The translations under genes were made by a program, and so were the position numbers. DNA of 64,000 bases from Hevea brasiliensis (Eukaryota > Streptophyta > Magnoliopsida > Malpighiales > Euphorbiaceae), in assembly GCF_030052815.1 (NCBI RefSeq), contig NC_079510.1, forward strand, positions 49,380,725-49,444,724, read 5' to 3'. The notes beneath the pieces are model-generated. The model did no database searches, was not told the DNA's origin, and was given only the letters and a program-made list of their open reading frames with translations. The first letter of the stretch is position 1. The number at the start of each line of letters is the position of its first letter. Below are positions 11,121-23,103 of the stretch, piece after piece.

Positions 11121-14100
11121 AGCAGGGATCACGTCAATCAACTTCAATAATTTCTATCTGGCAAAGAATCTGGATATTCTCGAATATCCATCTACATTCA
11201 TGGACATTATATTTTGGGTGAAATTGCTATAATCTTTATAATTAAAAATTAATAAATGAAAGAATTTAATTTTTTTTTAATTTAAAAAAAATAATTTTAA
11301 AATTTTAAAAATATAAAAAATTAATATGATTATATAAAAATTTAATTAAATTATTTTATTACTAATAATTGTTTTCAAATGAAATTTATATGAGAATAGT
11401 TTAATTTTTTCAATTAAATATTTATATTTAAATTTATATATTTATTATATATCTAAAATTTGATATAAATATTTAACCCAATTGTTGCATAACTCATTTT
11501 CATATAAAAATAAATTTATATTAAATACGTTAATATTTTATTCATATTTATTTATCTAATTTATTAATTTTTTTAACTAAAGAATTATTGTGTTATTAAT
11601 TATTTTTTCATTCAGTTTTTTTCATCTATTGGGTTGATATTTTTGAAATTTAAATTGTTAAAAAAAAATTAATACCTCATTCTGTATCTAAATTTTATTA
11701 ATAAAATTTTATGATATCACGAATTTTTAAAATATCATGTCACACCTCTCAATTCATATTAAGTAAAATTAAAATATTTTTAAAGTATTTTATTTTATTT
11801 TTATAAAAATTAAAGTGTGTCTAAGGGGTGACTTTATATATTAAAAAAAAATGGGTGAGAGCGAGGCCTTTCCCTCCTATCCTGATCCTGTGAGTGGAGT
11901 AGGACCATCATCTCGTCGTGATGTGATTGAGTGTTCATGAGGAGGCCACGTGGGGCGATCAGGGTAGTTGACAAGGAGGTTTATTCGAAAGGATGGGACC
12001 TGCTTGCAGCCACCTAACGCAAATGATTTCCTGTAATCATGTGGAAAGTGCTTTGTCAGATTCTGTTTATTAATCTGTTGAAAATAGTATGTAATAAAAA
12101 CGCGGCGTCTTGCCAGTGGTTTTGCGAATATCGGAATCCAAAAGACAAGATTCCCATGGATGCAACGGAGAGTATTCGGACAAAATTGAGGGTATTTTGG
12201 TACTTTTGTTAGCCAATAATTTTTTTTATTGTTAAGATAAAATAATAAATTTCATATTTTTTCTTAAAAAACCACGAAAGAAGAAGACCAAACCAATTTA
12301 ATATTTTATAAACTTGAATATAATAATATTATTAAATTAACATTTATTAATTTATTTAATTTTTTAATTTACTCATAATAGAATGGTAAAATTTATATTA
12401 AATGGTAAATCAATAATTAACTGGCCCATAATAAGAAGTAAATCTTATAAAATTAATTTTTTTATCCATTAAAATTTATCTCAAAGATTTTTTTTTTTTT
12501 TAAGATTTCATAAACTATATTTACTTACATTTTATTTATTTATTATTTCGTGCATTTCAGTAGTATATAATTTGTCCTATTAATTGAGGGTCTCTTTCAC
12601 TTTTACTTGCATTGATAGCAAAATTCCAAAATCCTTAAATTTGTACAAGGCTCTCATCTCACATGAAATTGATTAATCTAGGTGTTATGTGCGTTAATTT
12701 GCTTGGTCTAGGATCTTCTGCATTCTCTTTTTCCTGTTATCGATATGAGAATGTGGTTATATCATTCTTGAAAAAGAAATTAATCTTCCAGCCAATCTTA
12801 CTATATCTATGTAGTAAGCTCAATTTATACTTAACTTTTGCTTAGGTATCATTTCTAGGTAAGTCTATAAAGATTAACAAAATAATAATAATAAGTTCAT
12901 CATATTAATAATCTTATCATCTAATCCCACACTAAATCACAGCATAAAGTACATTATCATTATACTTTATCATCATTATACCCCATTTCCATATTCATTC
13001 AATTGTGATTTAAAGTTTTAATTCAAGATTTTATAATTTTAAGGATAATTTTAATATTATTATATTATTAAGAAGCTCACTATTCTTCTTTATGATTAAT
13101 TATATAATGATTTAATTAAATTCCAGATGAAATATTCATTCATTTCATTTTTTTTTAGTAAATTTATATGTGTTTCATTGAATTAAGTTTGATTTTACTT
13201 GCATGGGAGAAGTCTATTGTGAAGTAAAGCACTTCCAACAAGGAAATATTCATCTACTTTGTTAGTTACACTTTAGAAATTTTGGACTAACATTATAGCC
13301 AATTAATGTAGAAGATATAATAAAAAAGAATGGAATAATTTCAATGAAAATTTTGAAGACCACGCAACTAACCCTTTGTTAAGAGTGAGTAAGATGTGAT
13401 TTATTAATGTATTGTATTATATAATATTAAATTATTATATGGCATGATTTTATTGTTAACATATTTAAAAAAATAATATAATATAGGATGATTTAATAAT
13501 ATTCTCTTGTTTGGGTAGATAATATAGTATGATAAAATATATATAAAAATTATTAAAATATTCTTTATCATGAATTTAAATATATAAATAGTTTTAAAAT
13601 GTTAATTTAAAAATAATATTATTATAATAATAATTAAATGCACATTTTATTTTTTTTTAATCAGTTATTAAACTATGCCTTATAAATAGATAATATTAAA
13701 ACTATATAATTAAAATTTTATATATTGTCGTAGGAATAAAATAGAAAAACAAAAATTTTAAATCATGCCATATTTAGTGGGTTGAAAAGCTATGGTTTAC
13801 AACTCAAAACCATTTTTTTTAGGAATATTATTCCCAAACATATAAAATATTATATCATATAATATGAAACCATCGGAATCATGATTAAAAATAGTGTCAT
13901 TGTATGTTGTCCACGTTTTCTGATAAGGATCATTTTTGTCTTAACATCCAGAACTTGATTTTGATCCGTGAATCATAATGCCCATGTGTTTGTCAATGTC
14001 ATCACCATTTGTCTACTGCCCAATTATTCATTGCATACAATTAATTCTTATTGAAATTAAATTGATATTTTAAGAGGTTGAAAATGATTTTAATATTACT

Positions 14101-14170
14101 GAATTAAAATTTTTTTTAATGATTTTAACCCATTCCAATAGGATAGAGTTAGTGTTATTTATGCTTTTTA

Positions 14171-14220
<50 letters not shown>

Positions 14221-15332
14221 GCAGATGGTTAATAGAGTAAGAATTTGATTAACAAGTAATCAGATTAATGACATCAGATTAATTTCAGACGAATTTTATT
14301 AAATTAAGAGTTCACGTTTTAGAATTGTTAAGAGAATTTTTCCTGAATACTACACTAAGTATACTGAGTATCTAATCAAATATACAAATGACCTTGAATC
14401 AATGGCACGTAAGGAACATGGAGAAGCCACATGGATGAATGAAGTAAACACTAAGGATACGTGATTATAATGTTTGTTGTCTTATGGAGTGCTTTGTTGG
14501 GTCTGCTCATGCACGAATCCATCAGAAGATAAGCTTGATCCATGATTTTCAAGAAAAATTTTGCCACCCGACAACAAACTTCAAAGGTGTGTCAAACGTT
14601 CAAGCTATGGCATGAGAATGGAAAATAAAGCTGGGAAAATAGTTTTGGTGGCGTATGAGAATTGAGAATCCAATTCAAAGACACTAAACCAAGCATTAGA
14701 TATATTAAAGTTATATCAAATGGATATACATTCCATCGCAACCAAAATCTTTGCCTGTACTTATCTTTTCCATGTGCCTTGTACCCATCCGCGGATATAG
14801 CACCACGTGAGGTTCTAAATTTGAGTTGTGGTCCATGGAAGTATATATATTTGTGGAGGCCAGGCCAGTCCACTATTTGACAAAGACATGTATAGTCCTG
14901 TGAGTTGATTATTTATGGTGCCAGCGAAGCCCCGACTAGCTTAGCTTCATGCTATGATGCAATGCCTATGGATAAAGTTATATATTAACTTGCACATCTC
15001 CTTCATGCTGAATATGACCACGATTACAAACCATCCTATAGCCATAGTAATAGAAATGGGTATATGGGGCCTGGGCGAAGCACATGGACAGGAAACAACA
15101 ATCATGCATCCATTACAGACAAGAAGAGAGACAGAAAAGGCCATAATGATAAATTCAGGACTTACGACTCCCAATCTACCAAAACATTAATTGTCAGATT
15201 GGGCCAAAAATTTAAGAGTTCGATCTCAAAAATAAAATAAAATAAAATAAAATACATAAGAATTAAGGTGTGGGCTTTGGGCTTAGAGCTCGATTGCAAA
15301 ATGCATAGAAATCTCAGTTTAAAAGTCAAAAA
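11121..15332. other. Intergenic region, no convincing gene
   Basis: AT-rich DNA with two less AT-rich islands, at about 11850-12190 (with a CCACGTGG G-box near 11947) and 14400-15180. The second island has overlapping open frames of 70-95 codons on both strands, but none resembles a known family and none has splice or start context. A (TA)n microsatellite sits at about 14174-14218. Confidence 0.6.
14174..14218. repeat. (TA)n microsatellite
   Basis: An uninterrupted TA dinucleotide array of about 22 units. Confidence 0.95.
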
Positions 15333-15357
15333 TGCGGTGAGCGTGGATCGAACACGC

Positions 15358-15400
<43 letters not shown>

Positions 15401-15405
15401 CCCGC
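15333..15405 (-). tRNA. tRNA-Phe(GAA): tRNA-Phe (anticodon GAA), nuclear type
   Basis: The minus strand gives a 73-nt cloverleaf. The acceptor stem GCGGGGA pairs with the 3' end, leaving a discriminator A. The D-arm/A-box is TAGCTCAGTTGGGAGAGC. The anticodon loop is CTGAAGA with GAA at positions 34-36 (15372-15370). The T-arm/B-box is GTTCGATCC. There is no intron and no encoded CCA. T-runs follow directly downstream (TTTTTGACTTTT), as expected for Pol III termination. The sequence is the nuclear cytosolic form, not the plastid one. Confidence 0.98.
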
Positions 15406-15969
15406 TTAGATGCTATTAGAGCGACGCGTTAATATTGACATTCTTTTGCACCAAAGAATCACCTTAGATAGAACATCATCATTTAGTTCCATAGTGATTG
15501 ATCATTTTGGTGGCGTTTTGAAAGCAACACCACCATCCAACCCAAGTGTTTTTAAGTTAATCTTGAAGGTTATACATAGACAAAAATGACATTTAATCAG
15601 AAAGTGATGAAGCTGTATCAGTATCTTAAACTCATATTTTAATATCATAATGTGGATTTGCTGTACATAGCATACAAACAAGTAGAAGCTTTTTCTTTTG
15701 AGAAAAGGGGGGAAAAATAAATCTTCTTTACATCAATACCCCATGAATAAATGTTAATCAACACACCCAAAAAAAAAAAGTTACAAAATTAAATATCAAA
15801 GCTCTCTCTATCACTATCTATTCCAGTTTATGTACTCTTGGATCTCATTTGTCCCCACTTCAGCAGCTGCTTCCCCAACCTTGTTTCTCTCTGAAAATCT
15901 GCTAAATTTGCAGCATGAAAATTGGCACAACCAAAAAATGCTAGTAAATGATGCAAAAAATTTGCAGAT

Positions 15970-18021
15970 TCACCTACCGTCCACTAGGCTATTGGTCCAA
16001 GAGAAGGACATGGAAGATGATTGGGATTTTCTAATATCTTCAAATGTTGGGTGAGATGAGTAGCATGAACTCTCAGAATAATTCAACCACATATCTTTAG
16101 AATTGATATGTTGGAGCAGATATGCGTCCATATCTTCACTGTCAGGATCATTAAGCTCGTTCTTGCCCTCCAAAATCTTCACGGCTTGCCTCATTGTTGG
16201 CCGAGAACTAGGCTCAGGATACGCGCACAACAAACCTAAATGAAGTACTCTCTCCACTTCTTCCTCATCGAACCCTCCTCTAGCCTTTAGCCTTGGATCA
16301 AAGACACTCAGTAATTGCCCTTGCATCATTGACTTCCATACCAATTCTACAAGTGGCGGCTTCCCTTCTTCTATAGGCCTTCTTCCACACATCACTTCCA
16401 AAATTAATACCCCAAAACCGAACACATCTGTTTGAGCTGATGCTCGACCACTGCGAACCACCTCAGGCGCCAAGTACCCCACCGTTCCAACCACCCGCGT
16501 GGTGCTAGCCACCTGACCATGGCTGTGCATCCGAGCCAGGCCAAAATCACCTAATCTTCCATTCATTTCCTTGTCAAGTAATACATTGCTGGCTTTAATG
16601 TCTCTATGTAGGACTTTAGCCTCCCATCCCTCGTGCAAATACAACAACCCTAAAGCAACATCTTTCAATATCCTTATTCTCTCTTCACAGCTTAACATTT
16701 TACTCTCTTCACAATCGAACACCCTCTTATCCAAACTCCCATTTTCCATATAATCATACACTAACATGAAGCTTCCTTTTTCTCTCTTGCACCAACCTCT
16801 CAACCCAACCAAACTCTTGTGTTTCAATCTTCCAAGGCTAGAAATTTCAGCCAAAAATTCTCTCATCCCATTATTTTCATGTGAAATTCGCTTCACTGCA
16901 ACCTCAGTCCCTCCTGGTAATACACCCTTAAAGACCTTCCCATTTCCTCCAATTCCAATGACATTTTCTTCACTAAATCCTTTAGTTGCTGCCTCAATTT
17001 CTTGATACGTAATTCTATGTGGCCAATATTCCAATTCCCACTCCTCCATGTCCGCTCTTTCCCTTGCCCTCCTCTGCTTCCTCCTAATATAAAACACAGT
17101 GATCAAGGCAATAAAGACAATAACAAGGAAACTTCCAACTGTGGCTCCTGCAATGAACCCTTTAGACCGAAAAACAGAACCCTTTGGAAGAACAAACGAT
17201 GGCAACCCAGTTGTAATCAAATTTTCACTTAAAGAAAAATTGGAATTGCTAAAGCTCCAAGCCAGAATCTTGTGACTCTGAACAAGTCTTCCTGTTGCAG
17301 AAGTGAACCCAATATACATTTCTTCCTCAAAAACTTCAGAAAGATTAAGAGAAGCATTTAACAGAGGCCGACTAGGCCTTTTCATGCCAACAGGGGCCAT
17401 GGTAATATTAATCAAAGAATCTGCATAATCAATCCAAACTTGATAATTCTCACCATTATTGAGGTCCAATTTCTCGAAGATGCTGTTACTCCTTTTATTT
17501 TCAGGCCAATATCCTGCATCTGCAGCAAAACTTGACCTGAGGGAATTCAGATCTATACCAACATGGTTGTCGTTCATGTCATTGAATTCTTGGTTGGCGA
17601 ACACATCGAATTCGACCCCAAAAACATGGTTGCTGAATTTAGCATCATTCGTTCTATTAAACAAGCCTAAATTTTGGGATGAGCTAGTACCATCGATCCC
17701 AGTAAGTGGGACGAAAATGAAAACCAAGCCATGTCCTGGGAGAACATTCTCGTACGGAGCCATAGCAAAAATGAAAGAAGTAGAGAATGGATAGAAATAA
17801 GAGGAATTAGGAGCTCTGGTAGGTATTTTTGATGGGTATAGAGCACGACCAACTGCGAAAGGTGTTCTGTTAGTAAGGGAGAGAATACGAGATTCGATGG
17901 TGGCATTGCTATAGAGAAGCAAGTCGGAGGAATTAAAGCCATTGAAGACAAAATCAATAGCTGATACGGACAAACAAGAAAGGATTATCTGAGGCAGAAA
18001 CAAAAGAAGAGGAGGCTTCAT
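15970..18021 (-). CDS. LECRK71: L-type lectin-domain receptor kinase, LecRK-VII type, copy A, 683 aa, intronless
   Basis: A single uninterrupted frame. Residues 1-21 form a signal peptide. The legume-lectin domain covers about 22-265, with the metal-site region NHVFGVEFDVFANQEFND (131-148), several N-glycosylation sequons and WIDYADSLINIT. A transmembrane helix lies at about 289-311, followed by RRKQRR as a stop-transfer signal. The kinase domain covers about 350-620: glycine loop IGIGGNGKV (355-363), Lys377, Glu392, HRD (472-474), DFG (492-494) and APE (518-520), all intact. It is an RD kinase. The product should be a plasma-membrane receptor with an extracellular lectin-like sensor; these seldom bind sugar and act in defence and development. 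Sequence style (AIDFVFNGFNSSDL, MEEWELEYWPHRITYQEIE) fits the Arabidopsis LecRK-VII clade. A paralogue lies ~17.6 kb to the right on the same strand. Confidence 0.94.
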   Translation of the reverse strand: MKPPLLLFLPQIILSCLSVSAIDFVFNGFNSSDLLLYSNATIESRILSLTNRTPFAVGRALYPSKIPTRAPNSSYFYPFSTSFIFAMAPYENVLPGHGLVFIFVPLTGIDGTSSSQNLGLFNRTNDAKFSNHVFGVEFDVFANQEFNDMNDNHVGIDLNSLRSSFAADAGYWPENKRSNSIFEKLDLNNGENYQVWIDYADSLINITMAPVGMKRPSRPLLNASLNLSEVFEEEMYIGFTSATGRLVQSHKILAWSFSNSNFSLSENLITTGLPSFVLPKGSVFRSKGFIAGATVGSFLVIVFIALITVFYIRRKQRRARERADMEEWELEYWPHRITYQEIEAATKGFSEENVIGIGGNGKVFKGVLPGGTEVAVKRISHENNGMREFLAEISSLGRLKHKSLVGLRGWCKREKGSFMLVYDYMENGSLDKRVFDCEESKMLSCEERIRILKDVALGLLYLHEGWEAKVLHRDIKASNVLLDKEMNGRLGDFGLARMHSHGQVASTTRVVGTVGYLAPEVVRSGRASAQTDVFGFGVLILEVMCGRRPIEEGKPPLVELVWKSMMQGQLLSVFDPRLKARGGFDEEEVERVLHLGLLCAYPEPSSRPTMRQAVKILEGKNELNDPDSEDMDAYLLQHINSKDMWLNYSESSCYSSHPTFEDIRKSQSSSMSFSWTNSLVDGR

Positions 18022-18110
18022 TTTGCCAGTTTGCTACCACGGGAGCAGAAGAAGCCTCTGTTTCATGGGATACCTTAGGTAGATACTAAATAGATATGGC
18101 TTGAATGGGA
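18022..18110 (-). promoter_or_regulatory. Leader of LecRK copy A, conserved with copy B
   Basis: The block AAGCCTCTGTTTCATGGGA, about 30 bp above the ATG, also precedes copy B (37681-37699). The duplication that made the two genes therefore included the 5' leader, and this stretch has stayed similar. No clear TATA box was assigned. Confidence 0.45.
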
Positions 18111-21100
18111 AGGAAAAAGAATTGAAATGATGAAGCATAGCAGAATTTTACTGGTCAAACATTTTGGTTTTGGACGTGTAACATGTCGGTGAATATGGGA
18201 ATAGTTCCTTTGAATATTACAAATATAAAACAGACTTGAAAGATCAAAGAAGGTTAATTTCATACAGAGAGCGACGGGAATGAATTCAAAGAGCAAAGTA
18301 CAAATACAACACGCAATTCTCTAAGCTATGGACAAAAGTAATAATCAAAATAAAGAGGAGACGTCAGACAGAGAAGAAAGCGGCTGCTGGCTAATTAGTA
18401 AAATACTACAATTTCAATTCCAGAGAAATCCAGGAACCAGAAAGATTTTCTTGCACAAAAAGTAAACTAATTAATCAAGTGGTGCTCCAAACTTATAATT
18501 GAATCAAATAAGAAGATAACTCAATATTATCTAATTAATTTAATAATTAAATTAATTAATTGATAAGTTCAATTAATCAATAAAACCAATTGCTAACTCA
18601 AAAGCTAACAGTGTGCATGAGAGGCATGTTTAGCCAAACCATGAGCTATCTAACTTAAAAAGGAAATAGTGGTGGAAACTGATTAGGTGATAAGTATAAA
18701 GATAATAAGTTTTGTCACCACTTATTGTCAAGCACATGCCTCATAGTCTAAAAGGTTAGGATTCAAATCATGGGTCATGGCCATCATTTTCTTTTAATTT
18801 TTTTTCAATACTTGTATCAATAATTTAAAAATTCATTAAAATTTAAATAAAGACGTCAAATACAATTATTTTATATATAAAAATAATAATAATTATTCCA
18901 CAAAATCAAAAGAGGAGGGGGAAATTTTAGGTAGGTCAGATCTCATAATCGCTTACCTAATTGCATCTGTGAAATTATAAAACCACGCATGGTGTGTTAT
19001 TAGCAAAGTCGCATTAATTATGACCATAATAATTATGATAAATTAATATACAACAGATGAGCGGATTTTTCTATTAAATTTTCATGGTTTTATTAATTTT
19101 ATCGATTTAATTAAATTAATATAATAAATATTATAATTTTAAATTAAATTGAAAATTAATTTAAATTGGACATTAGATCAATTCTCAAATTCTGTCGTTT
19201 TCATGTGAAAATGAAAACATTATTAATATGATCAGGAAGTGAAGGTCAATATAAGACTATTAGGCATTGGAGCACTAAGCTAAAATAAAGTCAACTCTAT
19301 TTTTTTTTTTTTTAATTTTGAAAAATTTATAAAATTATAACATTTTGAGTTTAAATTTCAGTTAAAATTAAATAAAAAAAAATAAAATCCCTTTTTTTAA
19401 AAAAAAAAAACTTTAAAATGGAATATAAGAAAAAAAAGTAAAAAACAAATAGCGGCATGGAATTTCACTCCCACAAATACAATGTTAGCAGCAAATCAAT
19501 ACAAATTTCCACAGGAGTGCAAGACCATCCACCATATAAAGGTCAATAGAATGACATGAATGAGCTGCAGACATGGTAGCAGGCGGGTCAGGGTTGAGAT
19601 TGCTCTCCCGTCTTTATCTTGGGTTCAGGCGGGGTGAGTTTTTAATGGGAAATTGTTTTTTATTTTAATTTATTAATATATAATATAAATTTATTTATTA
19701 AAAAATAAAATATTATTAAAATATAAGTTTTGTATATTATTCTAATAATATATTTATATTTTTTATTAAAATTATAATACTTAAATATATAAAAATAAAT
19801 TATATTTTAATAAAATAATAATAATATATTATTATGTGAGGTAAATTATAGAAATTGGATATGAAGAGAATATTTTTTTCATTTTTACCCTGTATAAATC
19901 GAGATTGAAAAAAATCACAAGACAACTATTAATAGCTAACTGAGTCATCACTCTCATTAGTTAGGAGAATCACTTTTACAGTTCCTTTAGAATGAATTAT
20001 TTATATATAAAAAAAAGAAATTAATTGAATCTTCGTGTAATCATATTAAATTTATATTTTTTTAAAAAATAATTTTTTAAAATAAAAAAAATATTTTTTT
20101 AAATTTAATAAAAAAAATCAATTAAAATAAATTTTTATAAAATTTTAATTTCTAAATTAAGGAATCCGAATTCAAGACGATTCTTAGATAACTTTTCTTC
20201 CAAACCATACCAAAAACTACGGCGAATGACATAAAATTCATCCAATAAAATAAAAGTCATGACCAGGAGCAATAAACTGGCTATGATAATGACATGATTT
20301 TGTTCACACACGTGTATAAATTGAATTAGTACTTTGTATGCATGCCAAATGTATTGAAAATATGGCATCAGGCTCAGGCATACTTGAAATTCTGGACAGA
20401 CAAACAACAAGGCAAATGAAATCTTGAGAGGCAAAAATTCAGAGAAGGGGACTTCAATAAATTTTTCAAAATGAGCCAATTAATTTCTTCTCCACCTGTT
20501 AGTCAAGGGAGACAATTAATTTATCGCATTTCATTTAATACGAACCTAAATTTGTCAACAATACTTCTCAACTTTATGGAGTGGAGTTGATTTGTCCATA
20601 AATAATGGATTTTATTATAGATGAGCTTCAACGGTCGAAGGTGTTTTGGATCTGCATATCTTTAGCTATAGGGTCTCTTCCCCTTGAGCTGTGTTTTTAT
20701 GGTTGCCCTGTTTGGGTTGTTGTGTGAGTTGCTTACAGGTTTACAATGATTTGATGGTGATGTTTGGAGGAGGAACAGTGATTGTGGATCGCGGGGTCAT
20801 ATTAGGAAGCTAGCCTAGAAGGCCGGAACGGGATGTTGAAGAATGCCATTGCCGTTTTGACCTCTGTGCCTATTGTCTTTCTACCACCTCCGAAAGTGAT
20901 GAAGGTGGCACTGTTAGATGTCTTTGGAAATGTCTGGAAGAGGAGTTCCTTCGAATTTTATTTCACCGCTTCACCTTGAATGGTTGGAGTTGTTATCTTG
21001 ATGGGATCTCTTTTGGTGCTGTTCGGGTGAGATGATCTGAGGACATAAGGCATTAATTGAAGAAATGACGCTATGGAAGTGCCATCTCTGGGTCGGATAT

Positions 21101-22560
21101 CCATTGTCCCTAAAGTTTCCATTGTGTTTGAGTTTTGGGTTGTTTGACTCGTCTTAGATTGGGTTCATGTGATCTTTTATTAAGAAAAACTTGTTTAGAA
21201 TTATCCTCTATAAAACAATTTATTTTCTTCATTTTCTCCTTACATATCTAAACAATTTATTACACTATATTAGACACATTTTGAATACATAATATTGACC
21301 CATTTAAAATATATAAACAATAAATGTAATTAATCATTTTTTTTAATTAATTTTATAAAATTTTAGGCTCCATCTTCGAGTGTAATGTGAGAGAGACCAT
21401 CCTACATAATGTCCCTTGAGAAAGAAGGAGAAAAATAAAAATAATTAATAATAAAATATTTTACTTTTAATTGATAATTTAAATCTACAATAAATTTTTT
21501 AAATCAAATTAAAAAAAAATTTAAATTAAGAGATTTATTGAAAATAACAACATGGGTTAACATATATAAATTAAGAGATTTTGAATAAACAATTATATGC
21601 TTATTGAAAGATATATTTTCTTTTGAAACAAATCAACTACATGCCCAAAATTTCTCAAATAAATTGTGGAAATTCTCCCCCATGAATTGCACTCACTAGT
21701 TAAAAATGAAAATGATGACCAATTCCATATAAATTCAAAATCCAAGATCATTTACTGATAAAAGTAAATAAATAAATCATTTGATGCAATATTTTTTAAA
21801 CTTCAAATAGAAAAGAGAGATGCCAAGTTCCTCTCATGGATTTTATATCAAATATACTATAATGGCAAAAGGGACTATAAAGTGTGCATGATCTTGAAGT
21901 CTGGCAGGCAACACAGTGATATTTTGGTAAGAAGTACATATTTACAATCTCTTATGAAGAATAAAAAAGAAAGAAAAACCAGTTCAAATGTACTTTTTTC
22001 CCAATATTATTAATTTTGGATTATTGTACAATGGGCAACTCAATAATACTTATTAAAAAAAAAAAAGAAAATTTATTTAACATAATGGTGTGCATGTTTA
22101 ATATTAGTAGGGTTAGAGAAAAAGGATCCTTCATGGAATGGTGGTGGATCCAATCCATTATTGGTAGGTGTGTAATATCCATCTTAAACCCAATTGCCCC
22201 AATTATTTAATGTCTAAGCTCAAATGTCAAAACAATTAAAGAAATCCACAATAAGTAACTAATATAATTGAAATGCCCCCCCTCCTGGCTGATTTATTAA
22301 ATGGCCGAATATTTTAATTATTTTATGAAATAATTTGTTAGCCTGTCATGTTTTAATTTCCTTGACATTTTTGTTAAATTTTTTCCATACCATATAAATA
22401 TTAGATTGAAAATTCTGCTTTTTTGCAATACCCTCAAATTTTTTAAGAAATGGAACAAAATTTTACTATGTAAATCAGAAATCCCAGATTTCATAAAATA
22501 CAGAGAGAACCTCGATTTCACCAAACCTTGATTTTTGTTCAAAACCCCATTCGCCAATCA
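18111..22560. other. Intergenic region with decayed transposon-like patches
   Basis: Mostly AT-rich DNA. A GGTTAGGATTCAAATCATGG patch at about 18760 looks like a worn tRNA-like B-box. A GC-containing patch at 19570-19640 (GGCGGGTCAGGGTTGAG, then GGCGGGGTGAG) resembles ends of decayed plant transposons. The stretch 20600-21190 is listed separately. Short open frames at 20135-20479 and 22318-22557 show no family resemblance and are not called. Confidence 0.5.
20600..21190 (+). mobile_element. Possible degenerate non-LTR retroelement tail
   Basis: This ~590-bp island is G/T-rich and clearly less AT-rich than its surroundings. It has no long frame and ends in TTTTATTAAGAAAAACTTG. Its composition and end resemble 3' regions of plant L1 elements, as does the island at 49160-49815. 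I could not identify RT motifs, so this is weak. Confidence 0.3.
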
Positions 22561-22561
22561 C

Positions 22562-22570
22562 AAACCCTAG
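22562..22570 (+). promoter_or_regulatory. Telo-box AAACCCTAG upstream of the MUCI70-like gene
   Basis: AAACCCTAG lies about 540 bp above the ATG, in a region that turns from AT-rich to transcribed-looking leader sequence. Telo-boxes are common near the start sites of broadly expressed plant genes. The transcription start itself is not determined. Confidence 0.4.
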
Positions 22571-23053
22571 ATTTATTCTCTTCAAAATTCTTTTTTTTTT
22601 AAACCCAAGTTTCTTTTATACAATCACTTTGATCTGTGCGTTTGAAGATTCGATTCTGCTTCTACACTAAATTGTCACTTGTTTTTCGAAAATAGATTTT
22701 TTTGATTTTGCTTTCTTTATTGCCCACTTCTGTTTTTTTGTTTCTGGGATAATTGAGAATAATTTGGCTGCACAGAGCTTTGATTTCAGTGAAAACTAGG
22801 GGTCCCTCAGTTGTTTGGGGCCAATTTGGTGAACTGGGCCTAAACTATTTCGCTATTTTGCCCATTTTTTGGATGTTGATTTAGGCTATTATTTCGATAG
22901 CTTATTCAAGAAACGAGTGCTTGGGCAATTTGGAGAACTGGGTCTTCATCATTTTCCGTTTTTAACCTATAATCACTTGGTGGATTCATAATATGGGTTG
23001 ATAGTGATATTGGAGGAACCAGTGCCTTTTTTTTTTTTTTCGGTTAGAAGGAA

Positions 23054-23103
23054 ATGAGATGAGGAGGGTATTGTTTAGTGTGAGGTTTAAGGAGAGACGA
23101 TGA
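23054..23103 (+). promoter_or_regulatory. Two upstream ORFs, the second overlapping the main start as ATGA
   Basis: An ATG at 23054 opens a minimal uORF (ATG-AGA-TGA). An ATG at 23059 opens a 14-codon uORF whose TGA (23101-23103) overlaps the main ATG (23100-23102) in the sequence ATGA. The peptide is Arg-rich (MRRVLFSVRFKERR). Start-stop overlap of this kind favours reinitiation or strong damping of the main ORF, if transcription starts upstream of 23054. Confidence 0.6.

Noticed and set aside
14592..15190. Four overlapping 72-93-codon frames on both strands
   Set aside because: No family resemblance, mutually overlapping, no splice or start context; the island is only less AT-rich than its surroundings.
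18750..18790. tRNA-like B-box near GGTTAGGATTCAAATCATGG
   Set aside because: No cloverleaf, A-box or element ends could be found around it; too weak to call a SINE.
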